Shown here in pieces: positions 46,307 to 61,501 of a DNA stretch of 64,000 nucleotides (position 1 is the stretch's first letter; every line of letters begins with the position of its first letter). The stretch covers positions 32,681,792-32,745,791 of the forward strand of contig CM026401.1 in the NCBI GenBank assembly GCA_014843695.1, read 5' to 3'. A program made the position numbers and the translations under genes. The notes beneath the pieces are model-generated. The model was given only the letters and a program-made list of their open reading frames with translations. It did not search any database and was not told the DNA's origin. Origin of the DNA: Archivesica marissinica (lineage: Eukaryota; Mollusca; Bivalvia; Venerida; Vesicomyidae).

Positions 46307-49300
46307 ACACAAACATAGGGCGATAGTACAACATACACATAGGGCGATAGTACAACATACAAATAGAGGCTCTAGTACAACATACACACACATGGTGATA
46401 GTACAACATACAAACATAGGGCGATAGTACAACATACAAACACATGGCGACAGTACAACATACAAACATAGGGCGATAGTACAACATACAAACGCATGGC
46501 GATAGTACAACATACAAACATAGGGCGATAGTACAACATACACACATATGGCGATAGTACAACATACAAACACATGGCGATAGTACAACATACAAACACA
46601 TGACGATAGTACAACATACAAACATAGGGCGATAGTACAACATACAAACACATGCCGATAATAAAACATACAAACATAGGGCGATGGTACAACATACACA
46701 CATAGGGCGATAGTACAATAAACAAACATAGGGCGATAGTACAACATACAAACACATGCCGATAATAAAACATACAAACATAGGGCGATGGTACAACATA
46801 CACACATAGGGCGATAGTACAATAAACAAACATAGGGTGATTGTACATCATACAAACACAGGGCGATAGTACAACATACAAACACATGGCGATAGTACAA
46901 CATACAAACACAGGGCGATAGTACAACATACACACACATGGCGATAGTAAACCACACAAACACATGGCGATAGTACAACATACAAACAGAGGGCGATAGT
47001 ACAACATACAAACAGTGCGATAATACACCATACAAACACATGGCGATAGTACAACATACAAACACATGGCGATAGCACAACATAAAAACATAGGGCGATA
47101 GTATAACAAACAAACATAGGGCGATAGCACAACATACAAACATAGGGCGGTAGTAAAAAATACAAACACATGGCGATAGTACAACATACAAACACAGGGC
47201 GATAGCACAACATAAACACATAGGGCGATAGTATAACATACACACATAGGGCGATAGCACAACATACAAACACATGGCGATAGTACAACATACAAACACA
47301 GGGCGATAGTACAACACACAAACACATGGCGATAGTAAAACATACAAACATAGGGCGATAGTACAACATACTAGCATAGTGCGATAGTACAACATACAAA
47401 CACAGAGCGATAGTACAACATACAAACACATGGCGATAGTACACCATACAAACACATGGCGATAGTACAACATACAAACACATGGCGATAGTACAACATA
47501 CAAACACATGGCGATAGTACAACATACAAACACATGGCGATAGTACAACATACGCACAAATGGCGACAGTACAACATGCAAACACATGGCGATAGTACAA
47601 CATGCACACATAGGGCGATAGTACAATATACAAACATAGGGCGATAGTACAACATACAAACACATGGCGGTAGTACAAAATACAAACACATGGCGATAGT
47701 ACAACATACAAACACATGGCGATAGTACAACATACAAACACATGGCGATAATACACCATACAAACACATGGCGATAGTACAACATACAAACACATGGCGA
47801 TAGCACAACATAAAAACATAGGGCGATAGTATAATAAACAAACATAGTGCGATAGCACAACATACAAACACATGGCTATAGTACAATATACAAACACATG
47901 GCGATAGTACAACATACAAACACATGGCGATAGTACAACATACAAACACATGGCGATAGTACAACATACAAACATAGGGCGATAGTACAACATACAAACA
48001 TATGTAGATAGTACAACATACACACATAGGGCGATGGTACAACATACAAACAAAGGGCGATAGTACAACATACAAACATAGGGCGATATTACAACATACA
48101 AACACAGGTCGATAGTACAACATACAAACAAAGGGCGATAGTACAACATACAAACACAGGGCGATAGTACAATATACATACAGGGCGATAGTACAACATA
48201 CACAAACAGGGCAGTAGTACAACATACAACCACAGGGCGATATTACAACATACAAACACATGGAGACAGTACAACATACAAACATAGGGCGATAGTACAA
48301 CCTACAAACACATGGTGATAGTACAACATACAAACATAGGGCGGTAGTACAATATACAAACACAGGGCGATAGTACAACATACAAACATAGGGCGATAGT
48401 ACACCATACAAACAAATGGCGATAGTACAACATACAGACACATGGCGATAGAACAACATACACACATAGGGCGATAGTACAACATACAAACATAGAGCGA
48501 TAGTACAATATACACACATATGGCGGTAGTACAACATAAAAACACAGGCGATAGTACAACATACAAACACATGGCGATAGTACAACATACAGACAAAGGA
48601 CGATAGTACAACCTACACACACATGGCGATAGTAAAACATACAAATTTAGGGCGGTAGTACAACACACAAACATAGGGCGATAGTACAACATACAAACAT
48701 GGCGATAGTACACAACACAATAGGCGATAGTACAACATACAACACATGGCGATAGTACAACATACAAACAAAGGGCGATAGTACAACATACAAACGAGGG
48801 CGATAGTACAACATACAACACATGGCGATAGTACAACATACAAACATAGGGCGATATTACAACATACAAACATAGCGCGATAATACAACATACAAAGACC
48901 TGGCGATAGTACAACATACACACATAGGGCGATAGTACAACATACATACACATGGCGATAGTACAACATACAAATAGAGGGCGATAGTACAACATACACA
49001 CATAGAGCGATAGTACAACATACAAACACATGGCGATAGTACACCATACAAACACATGGCGATAGTACAACATACAAACATAGGGCGATAGTACATCATA
49101 CAAACACATGGCGATAGTACAACATACACACACATGGTGATAGTACAACATACAAACAGAGGGCGATAGTACAAAATACAAACACATGGCGATAGTACAC
49201 CACACAAACACATGGCGATAGTACAACATACAAACACATGGCGATAGTACACCACACAAACACATGGCGATAGTACAACATACAAACACAGGGCGATAGT

Positions 49301-52300
49301 ACAACATACAAACACATGGGGAGAGTACACCACACAAACACATGGCGATAGTACACCATACAAACACATGCCGATAGTACACCATACCAACACATGCCGA
49401 TAGTACAACATACAAACACATGGCGATAGTACACCATACAAATACATGACGATAGTACAACATACCAACACAGGGCGATAGTACAACATACAAACACTGG
49501 CGATAGTACACATACAAACACATGCGATAGTACAACATACAAACATAGGGCGATAGTACATAATACAAACACATGGCGATAGTACAACATACAGACATAG
49601 GGTGATAGTACAACATACAAACGCATGGCGATAGTACAACATACAAACAGAGGGCGATAGTACAACAGACAATCACATGGCGATATTACACCATACAACC
49701 ATAGGGCGATAGTACAACATACAAACATTGGGCGATAGTACAACATGCAAACGCATGGCGATAGTAAAACATACAAACATAGGGCGATAGTACAACATAC
49801 AAACACATGGCGATAGTACAACATACAATCACAGGGCGATAGTACAACATACACAAACATGGCGATATTACAACATACACACACATGACGACAGTACAAT
49901 ATACAAACATAGGACGATAGTACAACATACAACCACATGGCGATAGTACAACATACAAACATAGGACGATAGTACAACATACAAACACAGGGCGATAGTA
50001 CAACATACAACCACATGGCGATAGTATAACATACAAACATAGGGCGATAGAACAACATACAAACACATGACGATAGTACAACAAACAAACACAGGACGAT
50101 AGAACAACATACAAACACAGGACGATAGTACAACATACAAACACAGGGCGATAGTACAACATACAACACAGGGCGATAGTACAACATACAACACATGCGA
50201 TAGTACACCATACAAACACAGGCGATAGTACAACATACAAACATAGGGCGATAGTACAACATACAACACATGGCGATAGTACAACATACACACATGGCGA
50301 TAGTACAACATACAACATAGGCGATAGTACAACATACAAACACATGGCGATAGTACAACATACAAACTCATGGCGATAGTACAACATACAAACATAGGAC
50401 GATAGTACAACATACAAACATAGGGCGATAGTACAACATACACACATAGGGCGATAGTACAACATACAAACACATGGCGATAGTACAACATACAAACACA
50501 GGGAGATATTACAACATACACATAGGGCGATAGCACAACATACAAACATAGGGCGATAGTACAACATACAAACACGTGGCGATAGTACAACATACACACA
50601 CAGGACGACAATAGTACAACATACACACACAGGGCGATAGTACAACATACAAACACAGGGCGATAGTACAACATACACACACATGGCGATAGTACATCAT
50701 ACAAACACATGGCGATAGTACAACATACAAATAGAGGGCGATAGTACAACATACAAACACATGGCGATAGTACAACATACAAACACATGTCGATAGTACA
50801 ACATACAAACAAGGGCGATAGCACAACATACAAACATAGGCGATAGTAAAACATACAAACACATGGCGATAGTACAACATACAAACATAGGGCGATAGTA
50901 CAACATACAAACATAGCGCGATAACAACATACAAACACATGGCGATAGTACAACATACACACATAGGGCGATAGTACAACATACAAACACATGGCGATAG
51001 TACAACATACAAACACAGGGCGATAGTACAACATACACACATATGGCGATAGTACAACATACAACACATGGCGATAGTACAACATACAAACACATGGCGA
51101 TAGTACAACATACAAACATAGGGCGATAGTACATCATACAAACACATGGCGATAGTACAACATACACACACATGGTGATAGTACAACATACAAACAAGGG
51201 CGATAGTACAAAATACAAACACATGGCGATAGTACAACACACAAACACATGGCGATAGTACAACATACAAACACATGGCGATAGTACACCACACAAACAC
51301 ATGGCGATAGTACAACATACAAACACAGGGCGATAGTACAACATACAAACACATGGGGAGAGTACACCACACAAACACATGGCGATAGTACACCATACAA
51401 ACACATGCCGATAGTACACCATACCAACACATGCCGATAGTACAACATACAAACACATGGCGATAGTACACCATACAAATACATGACGATAGTACAACAT
51501 ACCAACACAGGGCGATAGTACAACATACAAACAGAGGGCGATAGTACAACATACAATCACAGGGCGATAGTACTACAAACAAATAGTGGGCGATAGTACA
51601 ACATCCAAACACATGGCGATAGTACAACATACAAACATAGGGCGATAGTACAACATACAAACACATGACGATAGTACAACATACAAACATAGGGCGATAG
51701 TACAACATACAAACAGTGGGCGATAGTACAACATACAAACACATGGTGATAGTACAACATACAAACATAGGGCGATAGTACAACACACACATAGGGCGAT
51801 AGTACAACATACAAACACATGACGATAGTACAACATACAAAATTAGGGCGATAGTACAACATACAAACACATGGCGATAGTACAACATACAAACAGAGGG
51901 CGATAGTACAACATACAAACATAGGGCAATAGTACAACATACAAACACATGGCGATAGTACAACATACAAACAGAGGGAGATAGTATAACATAAACACAT
52001 AGGGCGATATTACAACATACAAACACATGACGATAGTACAACATACAAATTTAGGGCGATAGTACAACATACAAACACATGGCGATAGTACAACATACAA
52101 ACAGAGGGCGATAGTACAACATACACACATAGGGCGATAGTACAACATACAAACACATGGCGATAGTACAACATTCTTCAAACATAGGGCGATAGTACAA
52201 CATACAAACACATGGCGATAGTACAACATACAAACACATGGCGATAGTACACCATACAAACACATGGCGATAGTACACCATACAAACACGTGACGATAGT

Positions 52301-55300
52301 ACAACAAACAAACACCTGGCGATAGTACACCATACAAATACATGGCAATAGTACAACATACAAACACATGACGATAGTACAACATACAAACATAGGGCGA
52401 TATTACAACATACAAACATAGCGCGATAATACAACATACAAAGACCTGGCGATAGTACAACATACACACATAGGGCGATAGTACAACATACATACACATG
52501 GCGATAGTACAACATACAAATAGAGGGCGATAGTACAACATACACACATAGAGCGATAGTACAACATACAAACACATGGCGATAGTACACCATACAAACA
52601 CATGGCGATAGTACAACATACAAACATAGGGCGATAGTACATCATACAAACACATGGCGATAGTACAACATACACACACATGGTGATAGTACAACATACA
52701 AACAGAGGGCGATAGTACAAAATACAAACACATGGCGATAGTACAACATACAAACACATGGCGATAGTACAACATACAAACACATGGCGATAGTACAACA
52801 TACAAACATGGCGATAGTACAACATACAAACACATGGCGATAGTACACCATACAAACACATGCCGATAGTACAACATACAAACACATGGCGATAGTACAA
52901 CACACAAACACATGGCGATAGTACAACATACAAACACATGGCGATAGTACAACATACAAACACATGGGGAGAGTACACCACACAAACACATGGCGATAGT
53001 ACACCATACCAACACATGCCGATAGTACAACATACAAACACATGGCGATAGTACACCATACAAATACATGACGATAGTACAACATACCAACACAGGGCGA
53101 TAGTACAACATACAAACAGAGGGCGATAGTACAACATACAAACACAGGGCGATAGTACAACAAACAAACAGTGGGCGATAGTACAACATCCAAACACATG
53201 GCGATAGTACAACATACAAACATAGGGCGATAGTACAACATACAAACACATGACGATAGTACAACATACAAACATAGGGCGATAGTACAACATACAAACA
53301 TGGGCGATAGTACAACATACAAACACATGGTGATAGTACAACATACAAACATAGGGCGATAGTACAACACACACATAGGGCGATAGTACAACATACAAAC
53401 ACATGACGATAGTACAACATACAAAATTAGGGCGATAGTACAACATACAAACACATGGCGATAGTACAACATACAAACAGAGGGCGATAGTACAACATAC
53501 AAACATAGGGCAATAGTACAACATACAAACACATGGCGATAGTACAACATACAAACAGAGGGCGATAGTATAACATAAACACATAGGGCGATATTACAAC
53601 ATACAAACACATGACGATAGTACAACATACAAATATAGGGCGATAGTACAACATACAAACACATGGCGATAGTACAACATACAAACAGAGGGCGATAGTA
53701 CAACATACACACATAGGGCGATAGTACAACATACAAACACATGGCGATAGTACAACATTCTTCAAACATAGGGCGATAGTACAACATACAAACACATGGC
53801 GATAGTACAACATACAAACACATGGCGATAGTACACCATACAAACACATGGCGATAGTACACCATACAAACACGTGACGATAGTACAACAAACAAACACA
53901 TGGCGATAGTACACCATACAAATACATGGCAATAGTACAACATACAAACATAGGGCGATAGTACACCATACAAACACATGACGATAGTACAACATACAAA
54001 CATAGGGCGATATTACAACATACAAACATAGCGCGATAATACAACATACAAAGACCTGGCGATAGTACAACATACACACATAGGGCGATAGTACAACATA
54101 CATACACATGGCGATAGTACAACATACAAATAGAGTGCGATAGTACAACATACACACATAGAGCGATAGTACAACATACAAACACATGGCGATAGTACAC
54201 CATACAAACACATGGCGATAGTACAACATACAAACATAGGGCGATAGTACATCATACAAACACATGGCGATAGTACAACATACACACACATGGTGATAGT
54301 ACAACATACAAACAGAGGGCGATAGTACAAAATACAAACACATGCCGATAGTACACCATACCAACACATGCCGATAGTACAACATACAAACACATGGCGA
54401 TAGTACACCATACAAATACATGACGATAGTACAACATACCAACACAGGGCGATAGTACAACATACAAACAGAGGGCGATAGTACAACATACAATCACAGG
54501 GCGATAGTACTACAAACAAACAGTGGGCGATAGTACAACATCCAAACACATGGCGATAGTACAACATACAAACATAGGGCGATAGTACAACATACAAACA
54601 CATGACGATAGTACAACATACAAACATAGGGCGATAGTACAACATACAAACAGTGGGCGATAGTACAACATACAAACACATGGTGATAGTACAACATACA
54701 AACATAGGGCGATAGTACAACACACACATAGGGCGATAGTACAACATACAAACACATGACGGTAGTACAACATACAAAATTAGGGCGATCGTACAACATA
54801 CAAACACATGGCGATAGTACAACATACAAACAGCGGGCGATAGTACAACATACAAACATAGGGCAATAGTACAACATACAAACACATGGCGATAGTACAA
54901 CATACAAACAGAGGGCGATAGTATAACATAAACACATAGGGCGATATTACAACATACAAACACATGACGATAGTACAACATACAAATTTAGGGCGATAGT
55001 ACAACATACAAACACATGGCGATAGTACAACATACAAACAGAGGGCGATAGTACAACATACACACATAGGGCGATAGTACAACATACAAACACATGGCGA
55101 TAGTACAACATTCTTCAAACATAGGGCGATAGTACAACATACAAACACATGGCGATAGTACAACATACAAACACATGGCGATAGTACACCATACAAACAC
55201 ATGGCGATAGTACACCATACAAACACGTGACGATAGTACAACAAACAAACACATGGCGATAGTACACCATACAAATACATGGCGATAGTACAACATACAA

Positions 55301-56983
55301 ACATAGGGCGATAGTACAACATACACACACATGGCAATAGTACAACATACAAACATAGGGCGATAGTACAACATACACACACATGGCAATAGTACAACAT
55401 ACAAACATAGGGCGATAGTACAACATACACACACATGACGATAGTACAACATACAAACATAGGGTGATAGTACAACATACAAACGCATGACGATAGTACA
55501 ACATAAAAACATAAGGCGATAGTACAACATACACACATAGGGTGATAGTACAACATACATTCACAGGGCGATGGTATAACATACAAACATAGGGCGATAG
55601 TACAACATACACACATAGGGCGATAGTACAACATACAAACACATGGCGATAGTACAACATACAAACATAGGGCGATAGTACAACATACACACACATGACG
55701 ATAGTACAACATACAAACATAGGGCGATAGTACAACATACAAACACATGACGATAGTACAACATACAAACATAGGGTGATAGTACAACATACAAACGCAT
55801 GACGATAGTACAACATAAAAACATAAGGCGATAGTACAACATACACACATAGGGTGATAGTACAACATACATTCACAGGGCGATGGTATAACATACAAAC
55901 ATAGGGCGATAGTACAACATACACACATAGGGCGATACGATAGTACAACATACAAACATATGGCGATAGTACAACATACAAACATAGGACGATATTACAA
56001 CATACACACATGGCGATAGTACAACATACAAACATAGGGCGATAGTACAACATACAAACACATGGCGATAGTACAACATACAATCACAGGGCGATAGTAC
56101 AACATACACACATAGGGCGATAGTACAACATACACACATAAGGCGATAGTACAACATACAAACATATGGCGATAGTACAACATACAAACATAGGGCGATG
56201 GTACAACATACACACACATGGCGATAGTACAACATACAAACATAGGGCGATAGTACAACATACAAACACATGGCGATAGTACAGTATACAAACACAGGGC
56301 TATAGTACAACATACAAACAGAGGGCGATAGTACAATATACAAACTTAGGGCGATAGTACAACATGCAAGCACATGGCGATAGTACAACATACAAACAGA
56401 GGGCGTTAGTACAACATACAACACATGGCGATAGAACAACATACACACACATGAGGATAGTACAACATACCAACATAGGGCGATAGTACAACATACAAAC
56501 ACATGGCGATAGTACAACATACAAACACAGGGCGATAGTACAACAATACAAACACAGAGCGATAGTACAACATACACACACATGGCGATAGTACAACCTA
56601 CAAACACATGGCAATAGTACAACATACTAACATAGTGCGATAGTACAACATACAAACACATGTCGATAGTACAACATACAAACACATGGCGATAGTACAC
56701 CATACAAACACATGACGATAGAACAACATACAAACATAGGGCGATAGTACAACATACAAACACATGGCGATAGTACACCATACAAACACATGGCGATAGT
56801 ACAACATACAAACACATGGCGATAGTACAACCTACAAACACATGGCGATAGTACACCATACAAACACATGACGATAGTACAACATACAAACACATGGCGA
56901 TAGTACAACCTCCAAACACATGGCGATATTACAACATACAAACACAGGGCGATAGTACAACATACAATCACAGGGCGATAGTG
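46307..56983. repeat. 26-bp satellite array, about 410 units
   Basis: Unit of 26 bp containing ACACATGGCGATAGTACAAC and then ATACAA. Variants affect mainly ACACATGG versus ACATAGGG. Higher-order duplications of about 1.58 and 1.35 kb are visible at 51.6-55.3 kb. Because 26 is not divisible by three, the three minus-strand frames are read in rotation, and the unit has no stop in any of them, giving open frames of up to several hundred codons that mean nothing. The right edge is at GGCGATAGTGGTGGACTTTC. Confidence 0.97.
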
Positions 56984-57970
56984 GTGGACTTTCTTTGTAC
57001 TATAAACAAACACTTAAAGGTACAAGTATAGAAGAAATGTGGATTACGTTTCCAATTGACTTGCTTAACGCGACATTATATGGTCACGTATAAATGAGTG
57101 GCTACTACCAATGCTTCCTAATACATTCGAATACTAACATGGAGTCAATAAACAGTGTTTTTGTGATCTACAAATTTCATTTAACGATCATCTACGCTCA
57201 TGCATTGACATGTGTTTGTCATGGGAGTCAATACTAAACGCGAGATAATGTCGTTTAAAGATAATTTAACTAAGATTAGTCTACAAATAAATATACATGT
57301 GAGATATAACGGTAACATCGTGTTAGTCATGATACAAGAGTTGTATTACGCATGAATGTTGACCCTATTTTCATTATTTTGTTATGTCAACAAACCGCGT
57401 ATACGACGTTTGCTTATTAGTTGAAATACTCAGTATTTGAAACAAATATTTGGAAGACTCCAGACTTTCATACACATTCTACGACAACACAATATTTCTA
57501 CTTAGTAGTTGTGGCCTAACTAATACGTTTTCGGTAATGACAACGGCACTCATATCGTAGGGTAAAATCTAGATTATTAATCCATACTCGATTTCATAGT
57601 TGCATTTAAATTAGCTGGCTAATCTTACAATCAACTTACAACTGCAGTGTTGGGATACACCAGCTTACTTGAGGATGTGTGAAATATCGACAGCTGATTG
57701 GATTATCCATTATAATTTGATTGCCAGGTGTCGTGATCGGTACCAATAGGCTGTTCTATCAATTGACCGCGCATTCTGTAAGTCATGGTTATACACAAAC
57801 ACGCGCGTTTTTAAATCTCATACACTGGACATTGGAGTCTAATTAGTAGCCTTTATCAACTATCATTTATCTCTGTAAATAATTGAGAAATAAAATGTTT
57901 AAACTAAAGCGGAGGACAGATGTTGTTATTGACTGTCAATCCTCACAACTTACATTTCTTATACCCGTAG
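56984..57970. other. Intergenic, nothing recognised
   Basis: Single-copy-looking AT-rich DNA. No open frame of interest. Confidence 0.4.
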
Positions 57971-58031
57971 CGTGAGCCCCGTAAGTCACAACTAGCGAAC
58001 TTTCAATTATCATGGACTTACGGGGCTCACG
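57971..58031. repeat. Perfect 17-bp inverted repeat (hairpin)
   Basis: CGTGAGCCCCGTAAGTC (57971-57987) and its exact reverse complement (58015-58031) with a 27-bp loop. Confidence 0.9.
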
Positions 58032-58080
58032 TTATACCGGCTGTATATAATGGACTGATCGATTAACAGTTTCAGTGTCA

Positions 58081-58363
58081 CAGACGGATATGTAGTCCAG
58101 TGGTAACTCGCTGGACTGGTAATCCAGGGATCGCAGGTTCGATCCCCTGTCTGACCCTTTCAGATGGGACGATAAACCGAGATCTCGTGTCGTTGCTGTT
58201 TACCGTGCACGTAAAAGAACCATAGAAGACTCTGGAATGGGTCTCTGTCTGAATCATTGCACTATCCTCCACACATCTAAAATGACTAATATCTTCAAGA
58301 GGCGTCGCTCATATGAGCAACCGTTAGCGACGTTAAATAAACGTAAAACACACACACAGTTGC
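58081..58363 (+). repeat. tRNA-derived SINE, MESC-like, full length
   Basis: The tRNA-like head (58081-58155) has A box TAGTCCAGTGGTAACTCGCT, a five-pair anticodon stem CTGGA/TCCAG around GGT, and B box GGTTCGATCCCCTG. The body has CAGATGGGACGATAAACCGA and GCACGTAAAAGAACC, and the tail GCGACGTTAAATAAACGTAA is followed by (CA)n. It is the best-preserved of the four copies in the window. Confidence 0.8.
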
Positions 58364-58871
58364 ATGTCCACTAAATAGAAAACAAGACACCTCGGAGTGT
58401 GAACACAATTTGACACCATTAAATACGGAATTTTAGCATCCCAGACAAAACCTGTTTACATTTGAAGATGTGTAAGTAAATGTATTTCTTTTATTAGATT
58501 ATAATTATTTAGTGCTGAGATAATATGTAGGCCTATACATGTAGATCTATAATATAAATCTAGATCTACTTCTAAATAATAACTAATACGTCTAGATCTT
58601 CAAATTAAACGGTTAACCTGTTTAATAAAGGAACATTAAACATTATGCATGCTATATATGATTTAAAATGTATTGATATTATATAATCCCCCTCCCACAA
58701 TATAATAAGGTAAAAGGAAAGTGTATTATAGTGTCACCCCTATGTTTATTATAGTTTAACCCTATTGAAAGGGCCAGCCATTACTGACTTTATATGTCCC
58801 CCCTCGTCCGAGTCCGACACAACTTTGAACAGCAATAGACATAATGATTGTTATTTTCATTTCAACACAGG
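58364..58871. other. Intergenic with SINE tail fragment
   Basis: At about 58725-58795 a reversed tail of the 21685-21915 SINE type. Otherwise AT-rich, nothing seen. Confidence 0.4.
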
Positions 58872-59174
58872 TCAAACTAGTTCTGAACTGCTGAGTAGTG
58901 GGTTGAACCTGCCAGTGAGCTTAATGTGACATGGTAGGTATGCAGTGGGTGAACAGTCGGTGTACACCCTGTGGACGAGAGACTCCATGTCGAAGTCCAA
59001 ACATGCTGCATGTTGTTCTCTGAGGACATAGTTACATTCCCCCCCCGACAGTATGCCCCCCACATATCTTATTATTCTCCCATACATCATCCACTCCCAC
59101 ATAAATTTAGTCCTATATATAAGACCTCTACATTTTTTTTCAATTTGTGAAAATGCCTTGATAGTTAATGTCAC
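58872..59174 (-). other. Unassigned open frame (100 codons)
   Basis: A minus-strand frame with protein-like stretches (NYVLREQHAACLDFDMESLV, ending GRFNPLLSSSELV). It has no recognised domain, and a poly-G run (about 59040) could hide a frame change. It could be a remnant exon or element fragment. Confidence 0.25.
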
Positions 59175-59213
59175 ATTTTCAAGCCTAAATATTTGACTAA
59201 CTCAATTGAGACC

Positions 59214-59553
59214 CCACATGCAATGTCCAACCACTATTTACCCTCATCCCTCGCCCACATGCAATGTCCAACCCATATATTACCCTCATCCCTCCCCCAC
59301 ATGCAATGTCCAACCACATATATTACCCTCATCCCTCCCCCACATGCAATGTCCAACCACAAAAATATCTTAACCCTCATCCATCGCCCATGCAATGTCC
59401 AACCACATGATTACTCACCCACATGCAATGTCCAACCACATATATTACCCTCATCCCTACCCCACATGCAATGTCCAACCACATATATTACCCTCATCCC
59501 TCCCCCACATGCAATGTCCAACCACATATATTACCCTCATCCCTCGCCCACAT
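59214..59553. repeat. 42-bp minisatellite (CACATGCAATGTCCAACCAC)
   Basis: About 8 units, with CACATGCAATGTCCAACCAC then ATATATTACCCTCATCCCTC. Two units near 59340-59420 are altered or shortened. Confidence 0.93.
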
Positions 59554-59684
59554 GTAAACAAACATACATGTATTGAGACTAATATTATGTGATTGATAAC
59601 CTATAGGATAATCGTATTTCAACATTGATTTTATAATATTAGTCCACTCTGCATTGTGCTATAATGTGTGTTACTAACAAAGTC

Positions 59685-59875
59685 GATTAGCGCAGTGGTT
59701 AGTACGCTTGCTTTTCACCATTACAAATACAGGTTCAATCCTCAAACCGGGATGTAAGTGATATGGTACAGTGGTCGCCAGATTGGACATGTGGGTTTTC
59801 ACCGAGTACTCCGGGTTCCTCCTACATGAATGATCACATATATATGTAATACGCTTCATCACCGCCGCCAACGAG
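59685..59875 (+). repeat. tRNA-derived SINE, fourth family
   Basis: A box GATTAGCGCAGTGGTTAGTA and B box GGTTCAATCCTCAAA, body ending GGGTTTTCACCGAGTACTCC. Same type as the reversed copy at 38010-38150. Confidence 0.65.
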
Positions 59876-60521
59876 CCTGATTAATACATGTATAAATTAT
59901 TGAAGCAATCGTTGTAAAATAAATAATTGATATACCAAGTTTGGGATGTATAGAGACTAATATTTTGTGATTTGTACATGCATACCCTATATGATTTGGT
60001 CGATACCCCAAAGGCAGTCAATACTGATTGATTGATTATTACTAAAATCAACACGTATTTGCCTTATCTGCTTCTCCCGAGACTGAGGCCTGTAGTCGCA
60101 TTGGGGCACACCGAGGCAGCTGCCTCGGTTAAATTTTCAAAGCAAAAAAACAACAAACAATTAAATATATAGCAAGCAAACACATATCCTATTGCGGTAT
60201 AAAATGTTGACTGCTAGAGAGCTGAACGATCAGTACATAATTATATGTCTCAACACTTTAAATCAGAAAACGCAGGAAATCGCTTCTATACCCCCAACAC
60301 ATTTAGGGGTAACATGCCACCCCTAGATTGCCTTGATTGAAATTTGCCTCTGGCTACAGTACTGACTGTAATACGTAATGGCTAGCATATGTGTGACTAG
60401 CAAGTTCGTTGAACTCTACATACTCAGCTGAGTCTAACTCTGCAACAAACAGTACATATAAGTGGCCATTGGCAATTTGGTGCCACATATCTCTCAAACA
60501 TGAGCGTATGTCAAGTTGCAT
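59876..60521. other. Intergenic, nothing recognised
   Basis: No supported gene or element. Confidence 0.35.
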
Positions 60522-61158
60522 GTCTAGTCCTTGTACTATGGCACGCCGTCTAGTCATTGCACTAGGGCACGCCGTCTAGTCCTTGTACTAGGGCACGCCG
60601 TCTAGTAATTGCACTAGGGCACGCAGTCTAGTCATTGCACTAGGGCACGCAGTATATTCCTTGCTCTAGGGCACGCCGTCTAGTTATTGCACTGGGACAC
60701 GCCGACTAGTATTTGCACCAGAGTACGCCGTCTAGTTCTTGCATTAGGGCACGCTGTCTAGTCCTTGCACTAGGGCACGCCGTCTAGTCATTGCACTAGG
60801 GCACGCCATCTAGTCATTGCACTAGGGCACGCAGTCTAGTCATTGCATTAGGACACGCCTTCTAGTCCTTGTACTAGGGCACGCAGTCTAGTCCTTGCAC
60901 TAGGGCACGCCGTCTAGTCCTTGCACTAGGGCACGCCGTCTAGTCCTTGCACAAAGGCACGTAGTCTCGTCCTTGCACTGGGGCACACCGTCTAGTCCTT
61001 GCACTAGGGCACGCCATCTAGTCCTTGCACAAAGGCACGTAGTCTAGTCCTTGCACTAGGGAAGGCAGTCAGTCATTGCGCTAGGACACGCCGTCTAGTC
61101 CTTGTGCTAGGGCACGCCTTCTAGTCATTGCACTAGGGCACGCCGTCTAGTCATTGCG
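60522..61158. repeat. 26-bp minisatellite (GTCTAGTCCTTGCACTAGGG)
   Basis: About 24 units of 26 bp with CTAGTCATTGCACTAGGGCA then CGCCGT. It is unrelated in sequence to the 26-bp satellite at 46-57 kb. It ends abruptly within a unit at the AT-rich block. Confidence 0.94.
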
Positions 61159-61170
61159 AGTAGTATAGGG

Positions 61171-61366
61171 GGGAATAAAAAAAAATGTACCATCATGCCA
61201 AAAGAAATCAGTATAATTGTAAAATTTTTGGTTGAATAAAGAGTAAAAAAGTGTACAATCATGCCAAAAACCAATAGGTAAAATAAAAAATCGATAATAA
61301 ATATATCGATTATATAAATCCCATATATTTATTTTATATATAAAATATATAAATTAAATATATTTT
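61171..61366. other. Sub-terminal AT-rich sequence with short direct repeats
   Basis: Two imperfect copies of AAAAATGTACCATCATGCCA (about 61180 and 61246), then A/T-only stretches. Possible terminal repeat region of the element. Confidence 0.4.
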
Positions 61367-61468
61367 CGTCTCAGTAAATCTTCTCAGTCAATAAATCTTC
61401 TCAGTCAATCTTCTCAGTCAATAAATCTTCTCAGTCAATCTTCTCAGTCAATAAATCTTCTCAGTCAG
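61367..61468. repeat. Short tandem repeat (AATCTTCTCAGTCAAT)
   Basis: Six copies of TCTTCTCAGTCAA with 16- or 22-bp spacing, next to the element end. Confidence 0.88.
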
Positions 61469-61501
61469 GGGTTTAAGGTATTGGAAATACGATCATATGA
61501 T

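Noticed and set aside
46307..56983. Many minus-strand open frames of 100-500 codons rich in Cys, Val and Tyr
   Set aside because: They are translations of the 26-bp satellite in its three stop-free frames and change at every duplication border.
58081..58155. Free-standing tRNA-Thr gene
   Set aside because: It continues directly into the SINE body and tail shared by other copies, so it is a SINE head.
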